The notes under the pieces: model-generated | Database searches by the model: none | What the model saw: the letters and a program-made list of their open reading frames with translations, nothing else | Told to the model about the DNA's origin: nothing | Assembly (NCBI GenBank): GCA_039096225.1 | Contig: JBBPEB010000014.1 | Span: 1,437,501-1,501,500, forward strand | DNA: 64,000 bases | DNA from: Blastocystis sp. Blastoise | Taxonomy: Eukaryota; Sar; Bigyra; Opalinata; Blastocystidae | Direction of reading: 5' to 3' | Translations under genes and position numbers: made by a program | Shown: positions 12,401 to 27,230 of the stretch, in pieces | Layout of the letters: every line of letters begins with the position of its first letter | Numbering within the stretch: the first letter of the stretch is position 1

Positions 12401-15400
12401 GTCGGATATCAGTTTGTCTTTTGTCGTTATTTAAAGGAATTATTGTCGTTTTAGAGTAGTTGAGGTCAGTATCATTGCATATGAAATGTTTTTAGAGTTT
12501 ATAGTTAGTGATGTGTATATTGATATGTTGTCAAGTTCTTAATATAAACAAATTTACCCGTCAAAACTATTCATTAGACTAACCCGTCAATAAAAGTCAA
12601 TTTTATAAAAATTAATATCCTTAATTTAGTTCATGTAGCGTACGGTGTCTCACACACTTTCACTATTATTGACTTTGTTATTAACTTTTATAAAATAAAA
12701 ATTACATCATAAAATCCAGAACACAATTCTGAAAATGACTGTTAAAGAAATTTTTCAAAAACTCTAAATTTCTGGCTAAAAAACGGAAAAAACCATTTTC
12801 GCACAAAATTTTAACCAAAATTATTGGATTATTTTTATTTTATCCAATATTTTTCATTTTAATAAAAACACTTATTTTTCGTTTTTCATTTTTTATTGTT
12901 TTCTTATTTTTCCTATATCACTTCACATACTCTATATTTATTTTTATAAAATTGACTTTTATTGACGGGTTAGTCTTATAAATAGTTTTGACGGGTGAAT
13001 TAGTTTATATTTACAACTTGACAACATATCAATACACACATTACTAACTTTAAACTCTAAAATGGTTTCAGTTGTTATGATACTGACCTCAACTACTCTG
13101 AAACAACAATAATTCCTTTAAATAACAACAAAAGTCAAACTGATATCCGACACATTCCTTCTTTATAAACTTATTTGAGCTTTAATATATTTATTTAACT
13201 CTGTATCCGTCATAAATATGTTTTATATTTTAATAATATGTTTTAATAAGAAAATATTTGATAATAGAAATTTTGATGTTTTGATAGTATAGTTTGTTAT
13301 TCGTCTTTCTCCTTGAGTTTTGGGTATTTTTTAAAAATAAAAGTATAATTATAATTAAGATAAGCTATTGCAGATACATATTTTTTATTTTATCTAAATA
13401 TTTAATATTGACTGAGAAACATTCATTTATATGAAAAACATAAAAATGAAAATTTTCAAAAAAGGGTATAGTTTGTTATTGTGATTTCTCAATCAATTCT
13501 TAATAAAATAAAAAAGTTAGAACATATTTAGAAACTAGACATGTCATAGCAGATACATGTTTTTCATTTTTTTAATTAATTGAAAACTCAGGTGACAAGA
13601 GTCAATAGTTGAACTCAATAAAAAATGACTTTCAAAAAATTTTCTTAAAAAGTTTTCATTTGTTTTTTGTTTATATTTTCATCATTAACAATTTTATTTG
13701 ACATTTGACTTTATATTTAAAAACTACATATCAAAATAAACATATTTTACAATTTTATTTTGTTTTTAAAAGACTTTGACAACAGATCACCAGACAATGT
13801 TAACTCAATAAACTCTTAAAACGTTTTAATACGTGTTTAGAACCACTCATAGACACTGTACGTGACTTATTTGAAAAAGTTAAGACAACATGTTGAACTG
13901 ATACAGACAATGTTTGTCTTAAAAAGTTAGTTATGAGTCTTTATGAGTTGTATATGTCATAAATAAGCTTAAAATAAATAAATTTGTTTTTAATTGTCTT
14001 TAATTAGTGAAATAAGTCGTTTAAAAAGAAGAAAGCATTTTGGATACTATAGTTTATTTTGACAATTTCTCCATCAATATTAATTTAAATAAAATAAATA
14101 AATCTTATTTATAAACTAGACAACCTATAGTTTATATATTTATAAAAATATTATCAAAATATAAAATAACTTTTGAGAAAAAAAATTATATATGCAAAAC
14201 ATAAAAAAATTAATTTTTGAAAAAAGGGTATACTTTATAACATTAATTTCTCAGTCAATATTTAATTATTTTATATAATTTTAACAAATAAATATAGAGA
14301 ATAACACATATTAATAATAAAAATTTTAATATTTGAAATTAATAAAAAAATGAGTTCAGTAGAGTCAATAGTATAACATGTTAAAAAACTGAAAATTGAA
14401 AAATCATTTTTCTAAAAATTTTCTGAAAGTTGACAAATCAAATTCATATTTGACAATTAATTTTTACATATTTGTAAACTAGACCTTATATGTATTGCAT
14501 TTCTCAAAAAATTAGTCAAAAATAAGTTAGACGAGTGTATGATATATATAAACATGTTGACTCATAATTTTGAAAAAAGTAGTTAAATATGTCCTAAACC
14601 ACATATCAAAGCAATTCTATAAATATTATCACTTTATAATGAGTTTAAAGGGTAAAATAATTTTGAATTGTCTGTTTGACTGTCTTAAGTGAAGAGATTC
14701 AATACACTTTTTATAAAAATGAGTATTAGAGTGTTTAATGTTTATAATAATAAAAGAATTGTTTGAAATAAAGGTGGTTATGTGTTTGACCAAAATGTTA
14801 AAATGAGTCTATTTTTCTAAAATGGTTACAATAAGTATATATTGAGTGTTTTTGGAGTGTTTCATATTAAAATCTACAATAAATAAACATTTTAAGTTGT
14901 TCAAAAAATTATTTTTTTAGAATTACAATAGTTAAGTCAAGAGATTCAAGTCACTTTTTATAATAATAATAAATAGACTTATTATAGAATATAAAATATT
15001 AAAAATTAGTTTAATTAAACATGGTTGACTGTTTGATAGGAGTGTTAAAATGGGTAAAAAGATTTTAATTGTTTCTAAAACTGTATAATACGTTTTTATG
15101 TCACTAAATACAAAATTATTATTGTTTAAAGAATGTTTTTTGTCTTTCAAAAGAACTCATTTTTTGTAATTGTGACTTTAAACAAAAGAGATTCAAGTTA
15201 TTTTTTACAAATTAAAATAATAAATTAAATATATATGTATATTAATATAAAATTCGTTTTAATAAAAGTGGATATGTGTATTTAAAAACGTTAAAATCTT
15301 TTAGATTTTTTTAAAAATAACTTATTTGTTTTATAAACTATATTTTATGTATAATAGGTAAAGTTTCCAAAGTATTTAAATCTATTTAGTTATGAAATGA

Positions 15401-16162
15401 AATGTAATTTTTGTTTTATATTTTAGATTTTATTTCTTATTTCTAGAATGATTTTGATAACACTATAAAAATTGAATTAAATTTGAATTAATTAATTTTA
15501 AATAATGAAAAGATAATTTCTCTATAAATATTCTCTTTTACTTAAAACGAATAGATTCTATTAATGATAAATATTAAAATAAGACTCTAATTTTTTTGTT
15601 TATTATATAAAGTAATAAATATCTTTTAATTATTAAGAGTACTTTTGTATTAATAATTCAAACTAAAATAAGTATAATAAAAGAAAAATTATAATATTTA
15701 TCAAATAATATCAAGATATGATTACTATTTATATAATTAAACATTTATTAATTGAGAAAAGCTGTATAATAAAATTTCTAAAATATTTATATAATAGTAT
15801 ATATAAAAGGAAAGGATAAAATATAAAAAAACAAATAGATATCAAAATTATAATATTTTAAAAAATAAAACAAAACAATATATGAAAAGAATAAAAAAGA
15901 ATATATAATATTTTTTTAGACAAGAGAATAAGCTATTTCTCACAATAATAATTATATAGACTAATTCAAATAAAACATAAATATTTAAAGGTAGGGTATA
16001 AGTGATAATAATATGTTTTAAAAGAAAAAGTATTTTATAATCATATTGATATTATTTAAAATACTAAATATTTATAAAACTAAATGAATTGATAAAATAC
16101 ATAGAAAGTTATAAATGAAATAACAAAGAAAAGTGAATTAATATTGAAAACTAAAAACTAAA

Positions 16163-16535
16163 TAGAAATAGAAATAGAAATAGAAATAGAAATAGAAATA
16201 GAAATAGAAATAGAAATAGAAATAGAAATAGAAATAGAAATAGAAATAGAAATAGAAATAGAAATAGAAATAGAAATAGAAATAGAAATAGAAATAGAAA
16301 TAGAAATAGAAATAGAAATAGAAATAGAAATAGAAATAGAAATAGAAATAGAAATAGAAATAGAAATAGAAATAGAAATAGAAATAGAAATAGAAATAGA
16401 AATAGAAATAGAAATAGAAATAGAAATAGAAATAGAAATAGAAATAGAAATAAAAATAGAAATAGAAATAGAAATAGAAATAGAAATAGAAATAGAAATA
16501 GAAATAGAAATAGAAATAGAAATAGAAATAGAAAT
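16163..16535 (+). repeat. Expanded (GAAATA)n array in copy C, about 62 units
   Basis: This array is twice the length of those in A and B, with a single variant unit near 16450. It again creates spurious repeat ORFs on the minus strand. Confidence 0.95.
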
Positions 16536-16902
16536 AAGATCAAAAATAAAACACAAGAGTTAATTAATTATCATTGATAAACAATAAATATATATAATCA
16601 ATAATAAAAATGGCTAAAAAGAATATTAAAAAAAAAAAGGAAATAATACTCAAAAACATATAGAATGTTAAGTAAGAATTATCAATATGTATGAATTAAA
16701 TTATTTAAAATACTAAATTGAAAATTAAGATTAGAAGATAACAATTAAAAGCAATTGAAATAATATTTTATAAAATATGAAATAGTTTTAATCCTAAAAA
16801 AAAATAAAAACAGAAATGAATAACAAAAACATAAGAATAAATATTCATTTTTTAAAATTCAATGTAAGATATAACAATTGAGAGATAATAATTATCTAAA
16901 CT

Positions 16903-16939
16903 CAAGCGTAGGCTGGCGTAGCCAGTCGTGAAACGCTTG
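16903..16939 (+). repeat. Terminal double hairpin of copy C
   Basis: It is identical to the hairpin at 6300-6336 and ends precisely where the interrupted copy B resumes. Confidence 0.9.
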
Positions 16940-17268
16940 TAAATATAAAGAATGTGAGTAGATATAGAAAAAATAAGAAAACAATAAAAAATAAAAAACG
17001 AAAAATAAGTGTTTTTATAAAAATGAAAAATATTGGATAAAATAGAAATAATCCAATAATTTTGGTTAAAATTTTGTGCGAAAATGGTTTTTTGCATTTT
17101 TTAGCCAGAAATTTAGAGTTTTCGAAAAATTTCTTTAACAGTCATTTTTAGAATTGTGTTCCGGATTTTATGATGTTATTTTTATTTTATAAAAGTTAAT
17201 AACAAAGTCAATAAATGTGAAAGTGTGTGAGACACCGTACGCTACATGAACTAAATTAAGGATATTAA
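16940..17268 (-). mobile_element. Copy B, left-end 329 bp displaced by copy C
   Basis: This is the reverse complement of the first part of the element (compare 2213-2541). It includes the TAGCGTACGGTGTCTCACAC block in inverted form and ends with GGATATTAA. It supplies exactly what 8820-12611 lacks. It directly abuts the hairpin of copy D with no intervening base. Confidence 0.75.
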
Positions 17269-20200
17269 CAAGCGTTTCACGACTGGCTACGCCAGCCTAC
17301 GCTTGAATCTAAATAAACATAAAAAAATAATTTGTAAAAAGACTATCTTTTCATTATATAAAAATTATTTATTTCAAATTTTGTTTTGTTTTATTAATAT
17401 TATCAATAATGGTTTCATATTTTATTAATATTATCAATAATTGTTTCATAAAAAGAAAATTAAAAAATAAAAATTAACTATATATAAAATAAAGATTACA
17501 TTCTATTTCATTAGTAAATATATTTAAATACTTAAAAAACTATAGTATTGTTTATAAAATAGAGTTTACACAACAAATAAGTTATCATAAAAAAACTCTA
17601 AAAAACTATAACATTTTGAAATACATATACTTACTTTTATTAAAACGAATTTTATATTAATATACATATATATTTGATTTATTATTTTAATTTATAAAAA
17701 GTAACTTGAATTTCATTTGTTTAAAGTCACAATTACAAAAAAATGAGTTCTTTTGAAAGATAAAAAACATTCTTTAAACAATAATATTTTTGTATTTAGT
17801 GACAAAAAAACGTATTATACTGTTTTAGAAACAATTAAAATCTTTTTACCCATTTTAACATTCCTATCAAACAGTCAACCACATTTAATTAAATTAATTT
17901 TTAATATTTTATATTCTATAATAGGTCTATTTATTATTTTTATAAAAAGTGACTTGAATCTCTTGACTTAACTATTGTAATTCTAAAAAAATATTTTTTT
18001 GAACAACTTAAATTATTTATTTATTGTAAATTTTAATATAAAACACTCATAAAACACTCTATACATACTTGTTACAACCATTTTAAAAAATTGACTCATT
18101 TTAACATTTTGGTCAAACACACAACCACCTTTATTTCAAACAATTCTTTTATTATTATAAACATTAAACACTCTAATACTCATTTTTATAAAAAGTGTAT
18201 TGAATCTCTTGACTTAAGACAGTCAAACAGACAATTCAAAATTATTTTACCCTTTAAATTCATTATAGAGTGATAATATTTTCAGAATTGTCCTAATATG
18301 TGATTTAGGACACATTTAACTACTTTTTACAAAATTATGAGCCAACATGTGCATATACTCATTCACTCGTCTAACCCAATTTTGACCATTTTTTTGAGAA
18401 ATGCAATACATATAAGGTTTAGTTTTCAAAAATGTAAAAATTAATTGTCAAATATGAATTTGATTTGTCAACTTTCGGAAAATTTTTAGAAAAATGATTT
18501 TTCAATTTTCAGTTTTTTAACATGTTATACTATTGACTCTATTGAACTCATTTTTTAATTAATCTCAAATATTAAATATTATATTATTAATACGTTTTAT
18601 TCTCTATATTTATTTGTTATAATTATATAAAATAATTAAATATTGACTGAGAAATTAATGTTATAAAGTATACCCTTTTTCCAAAAATTAATTTTTTTAT
18701 GTTTTGCATATATAATTTTTTTCTCAAAAGTTATTTTATATTTAGATATTAATTTTATAAATATATAAACTATATGTTATCTAGTTTATAGATAAGTTTT
18801 ATTTATTTTTTAAAAATAAATATTGATGGAGAAATTGTCAAAACAAACTATAGTATCAAAAATGTTTTCTTTTTTTAAACGATTTATTTCACTAATTAAA
18901 GACAATTAAAAACAAATTTATTTATTTAAAGCTTATTTATAACATTTTATACTCATAGTGACTCATAACTAACTTTTTAAAGCAAACATTGTCAGTATCA
19001 GTTCAACATGTTGTCTTAACTTTTGTAAATGAGTGATATATAGTGTCCACGAATGATTCTAAACACGAATTGAAACGTTTTAATAGTTTATTGAGTTAAC
19101 ATTGTCTGGTGATCTGTTGTCAAAGTCCTTTAAAAACAAAATAAAATTCTAAAATATGTTTATTTTGATATGTAGTTTTTGAATATAAAGTCTAATATCA
19201 AATATATTTATTATTGATGAAATTATGAACAAAAAACAAATAAAAAATTTTTGAGAAAAATTTCGAACGTCATTTTTTTATTGAGTTCAACTATAGTCTC
19301 CTGTGACTTCATTTTTTAATATTTTGAAAAAATGACAAAAATGGATGACATTTAGGTCGTCCTATATCTAAATAAGCTTTAACTTTATTATTTTATAAAA
19401 TATTGACTGAGATCTAGTGATCACAAAATATACCATTTTTTGAAAATTTTCATTTTTATGTTTTTAATTAAAATTAATATATCTCGGTCAATATTAGATA
19501 TTTAATAAAAATATAAAAAACGGATGACATTTAGGTTGTCTAATATCTAAATATGTTTTTACTTGTATTATATGTTGAATATTGACTGAGATCTGATGAT
19601 AACAAAATTGGGTATCAAAGAAGAAAAATTTTTAAAAGCAAATATTTCTCTTTTAAAAAGTATATGACAAATATAAAACATATTCATGACGGATATAGAG
19701 TTAAATAAATACAAAACAGTTCAATTAAGTTTATAAAGAAGGAATGTGTCGGATATCAGTTTGTCTTTTGTCGTTATTTAAAGAAATTATTGCTATTTCA
19801 GAGTAGTCAAAGTCATTTAAATTACGAATGTAATCATTTTAGAGTTTAAAGTTAGTAATGTGTGTATTGATATGTTGTCAAGTCATAAATATAAACAAAT
19901 TTACCCGTCAAAACTATTTATAAGACCAACCCGTCAATAAAAGTCAATTTTATAAAAATAAATATAAAGTATGTGAAGAGATATAGAAAAAATAAGAAAA
20001 CAATAAAAAATGAAAAACAAAAAATAAATGTTTTTATAAAAATGAAGAATATTGGATAAAATAAAAATAATCCAATAATTTTGGTTAAAATTTTGTGCGA
20101 AAATGGTTTTTTGCGTTTTTTAGCCAGAAATTTAGAGTTTTTGAAAAATTTCTTTAACAGTCATTTTTAGAATTGTATTCCGGTTTTTATGATGTTATTT

Positions 20201-20287
20201 TTATTTGATAAAAGTTAATAACAAAGTCAATAATAGTGAAAGTGTGTGAGACACCGTACGCTACATGAACTAAATTAAGGATATTAA
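17269..20287 (-). mobile_element. Helitron-like element, copy D, internally deleted (3019 bp)
   Basis: An inverted copy starts with the hairpin (17269-17305) and ends with GGATATTAA at 20287. About 1.1 kb next to the hairpin, including the hexamer array, is missing. It is clearly more diverged from A, B and C than they are from each other, so it is probably older. It stands head-to-tail with copy B on the minus strand. The base after it is T, that is A on the element strand, consistent with A-element-T. Confidence 0.7.
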
Positions 20288-20662
20288 TTATACAACATAG
20301 AGAAGGTATATTGTTTTTATAAATTCAGATGAATTAAGATTGGCTGAAAAAAGTGTCACAAAATCTCCGCAGAAAGTGTCCTAAAAACTCGGGAAGGCAC
20401 TGAAAAAGACAAAAGAAAAATACCTGAAAATGACTGAAAAAGAATCTTGGATATTAATATGAAAATAGTTCAATTTTCGTTTATTTTCAGGAAAAATATT
20501 CAAAAAAAAAGTTGCAAGCTTTATTCTTTGCTTATCTCAATGAATCATTCATATATGTTATTGATTACCATATTTTTAAGTATTTATTAATTATTCATAT
20601 AAAAGGTATCTTTTAAGCATAAGAGTATATTATTATTTTATCATTTTAGTTAAAATTGAGTC
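20288..20662. other. Upstream region of the first gene; nothing else seen
   Basis: This is unique sequence between the element cluster and the first gene. It contains a slightly more GC-rich stretch around 20340-20440 without an open frame or RNA fold I recognise. It presumably includes the promoter of the gene starting at 20663. Confidence 0.3.
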
Positions 20663-24457
<3,795 letters not shown>

Positions 24458-25293
24458 ATATATTATTTTCTGTATATTTTTTTTCTACTAATCACTAGTG
24501 GATATTTTATTTTTTTTTTTGTAAAATATTGGTCATATAACTAGTTCTTTTCCAGTATAAAGAAAAAACAAATTTTTGAGTTTTGGGCTAAATTTTGGTT
24601 TTGAACCATAGAAGTCAGCTGATTGACTTTTAATTACATTTATGACTCTTAGAGATCTTTCGTTTTGAACTGAACTAAAAATATTTAAAAATATTGACCC
24701 CCATTTTCAACAAAAATACGACTTTAAAATTTAAAAAAACGTTTTTGATATTATATTACTCTCTGTAAATAAAAAATAATGTCAATTCTGTATTAAAATA
24801 AGTCTAACAGGGTCTTTGAGTCTAAATCAAAAGCTGCTTTAAATTTTTGTGACAATTTTCATTTGTTTACCTCTGTCTCTTTTTTATTGAATTTTCATTG
24901 GCTGAATCAATTTTAAACGAAAACCAGCCAATAAAATTGCTTTAAAAAATAAAAAATATCTGACAGTGTAATATTTATATATATACTAATAATACTATTT
25001 ATTAAGTAGTAAATGATTCATAAAAAAATTCATCTTTTCTATTAAGGTTATAAGAATTATAAATGAGATTTTGGTTTTTGTAAAAGTAGCAGTTCAAAAT
25101 AATTTGTTTGTGAAAAATTTCATTCATAAAATAGTAGAGAACAAAATAAATAAGTAATGAAATAAAAATAATTTCATTTAACATGAAAAAAGAGAAGTAT
25201 AAATACACACCAATAAAAATAATAAAACAAATATTTATGTATATACGTTCATTAATAAGAAAACAAATCAGTACTTGATTTAGTAATTACTAT
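24458..25293. other. Convergent intergenic region
   Basis: This lies between the 3' ends of the BTB-like gene and the cytidylyltransferase gene. It has no gene-like open frame. An 8-bp perfect inverted repeat, ATTGGCTG at 24897-24904 and CAGCCAAT at 24925-24932, stands out. The rest is AT-rich 3'-UTR-like sequence. Confidence 0.4.
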
Positions 25294-26025
25294 TTACATA
25301 AGTGCTTCTCTGGCATATCCAGTAATCTTGTCCTTAACAGTATCCATCTATTTATATGTTAAATAGGATTGAAATAAAACCAAATTATATATATATATCC
25401 ATAACATGTCCTTTATCAAACCATTGTAAAAATCCTGGTTGAATTTTTGTGATTTTATCCATCCATTTATTTGCAAATTCTTCTAATTGTATACTCTTTT
25501 CCTTAACATATGGAATATTAAGTTCTTTAGCAGATACACCTCTCTTAAGATTTCTACGAATATATGTTTCATAATTACTCACAATTCTATTAATAAGCTC
25601 AGTTGTAGAAACTCCCTATATATATATTAAATGTATTTTGATAATTATTTAATGAAATTAACTATAAAAAAATAACATTAATAAATATATAATAATAATA
25701 TACTTCAGTTCTTTGTGTAGCTAAGAATCTTCCTGCTTCTTTAATACTTTTATATACATCATCAACGCCATCACCAGCATAAGGAAGTGCATCATGACAA
25801 ATAAAATCAATATTATGTTTATTTAAGAAAGCAACATCTGGGTACCATGGTGCATCTTCAATAATTTCATCCACCCATTTACAATGACGAAGAGATTCAT
25901 ATCTATATATATATATTGTTATATTCATAGAAAAAAAAAATATCATTAATTATAATTCAATCACAGTATAAAATTAAATAATATAATAAATAAAAGAAAG
26001 AATAAAAGCAAAAAAGAAACAAACA

Positions 26026-26074
<49 letters not shown>

Positions 26075-26528
26075 TACCTTTCTTTATCTGTCATAACAGT
26101 CATACCTTTCAATTTATGAGTAATTTCATCATTACAACAACCAACAAGTAAATAAACGTTAGGGAACATCTTTTTAGCTTGTTCAAGGGCTCTAGCGTGT
26201 CCATAATGGAAAAGATCAAAAATACCATCTGCATAAAGACGGACAGGACGATGCCATTTTGCAGGATTGACCTTAGCACGTAATTCATCATCAGTCATGT
26301 TATCAACATCCCATTCCTGATTATCATCTTGTTTATCTTCTGAGAGTTTTGGAGTAAAAACAAATTCGTCTTCTTTTTCTACCTTTAATTTTTTGTTATT
26401 CTCCATTTCTTGTTGATTTTGTTGACCATCTGATTCAACTTTATCAACTAATTTATGATCCTAAATAAAAATTTATCGTATATCACTAATATAAAGTATA
26501 CCTCAGTATTACGCTTAACTGCAGGCAT
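25294..26528 (-). CDS. PCYT1: Choline-phosphate cytidylyltransferase (CCT)
   Basis: This is the rate-limiting enzyme of the CDP-choline pathway, forming CDP-choline from CTP and phosphocholine. The start at 26528 gives MPAVKRNTE; splicing continues into an acidic N-terminal region. The catalytic domain reads [20 protein letters not shown] with the HxGH nucleotidyl-transfer motif, then [43 protein letters not shown], and the signature RTEGVST restored across an intron. [12 protein letters not shown] and [16 protein letters not shown] follow. The C-terminal membrane-binding region is short, ending [12 protein letters not shown]. At least five exons are seen; the intron at about 26010-26080 contains an (AAT)n run. 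It could be a PCYT1A/B-type enzyme; the ethanolamine enzyme (PCYT2) has two catalytic domains and is excluded. Confidence 0.95.
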
Positions 26529-27230
26529 TTTGTATGAACGAAACAACAATAATATAACAAATAACTTTTTAAGTGGGCATTAATCCACGTTTTTTGTGAA
26601 TTATGGGATTCTTTACTATAAAAGAATGATTAACCACGGTTCTTTTTCTTTTTTGAATCTTAATGAAAAAGTGATGATGTCATCGTGTTTTTATTCGTGA
26701 ACGAAATTCTACAATTTCGATTTGGTGCGACAAAATAATTATGTTAATTACTTTTATGGAATAATATAGTTTCGATTCGATGTTTAATACAATGACAAGT
26801 TAAAAAACATATATTTCTCTTGAGACGAAGTATCAAAGTAAATTTTGCTGATAAGAATAAGAGTTGAAGTTATAAATAAAGTAAATTAACAAACACATGA
26901 TAAGAACAAGAATGAAAAGGATAAAACAAAGGACATAGAATACATCATTTTATCGTGATAGATAGTTGGGGAGAATATATATATATATATAACATATTTA
27001 CAAAGTTAGCAACAGATACGTGTTGAATTAGACAAAAAATATATAAATAAGAAAATATTACGACGAAATAGAGAAAAAAGCAAACTCAAGAAGTTTGTAT
27101 AAAAAAAAATAGCCATTAAAAAAAGATAGAAACAAATTAAAATAATGTAAAAATAGTTCAAGGATTAATTTAAGAAAAAAAATAATAGATTAACTGTGCC
27201 AAATATATATATACATATATATATATGAGT
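26529..27230. other. Upstream region of CCT / 3' region of next gene
   Basis: No gene is seen. About 140 bp upstream of the CCT start, near 26673-26685, a short dyad GATGATGTCATC resembles a CRE-like bZIP site. The remainder is AT-rich with A-runs. Confidence 0.3.

Larger units (their letters stand above)
8820..12611 (-). mobile_element. Helitron-like element, copy B, hairpin-end part
   Basis: This inverted copy begins on the plus strand with the terminal hairpin (8820-8856) and runs to 12611, where it is interrupted by copy C. Its missing left-end 329 bp lie at 16940-17268, giving 4121 bp in total, close to the 4124 bp of A. The base before 8820 is A, that is T on the element strand, matching the A-element-T rule. 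Compared with A the sequence differs at only scattered positions, so the two arose recently from a common source or are kept alike by gene conversion. Confidence 0.7.
12612..16939 (+). mobile_element. Helitron-like element, copy C, nested in copy B (4328 bp)
   Basis: A full-length copy sits inside copy B. Joining 12611 to 16940 restores exactly the uninterrupted sequence seen in copies A and D (ATAAAAA followed by TAAATAT). The insertion therefore fell between A and T, removed nothing and duplicated nothing. It is about 200 bp longer than A, mostly through expansion of its hexamer array. Termini are TTAATATCC and the ACGCTTG hairpin. C must be younger than B's insertion. Confidence 0.8.

Noticed and set aside
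1-20287. Mitochondrial origin suggested by GC hairpins in AT-rich DNA
   Set aside because: No mitochondrial gene, rRNA or tRNA is present, and the block is continuous with nuclear genes carrying spliceosomal introns.
2213-20287. LTR retrotransposon, with the 330-bp left end as LTR
   Set aside because: The left-end segment appears only once per full copy; its second appearance (16940-17268) is explained by insertion of C into B. No target duplication is present.
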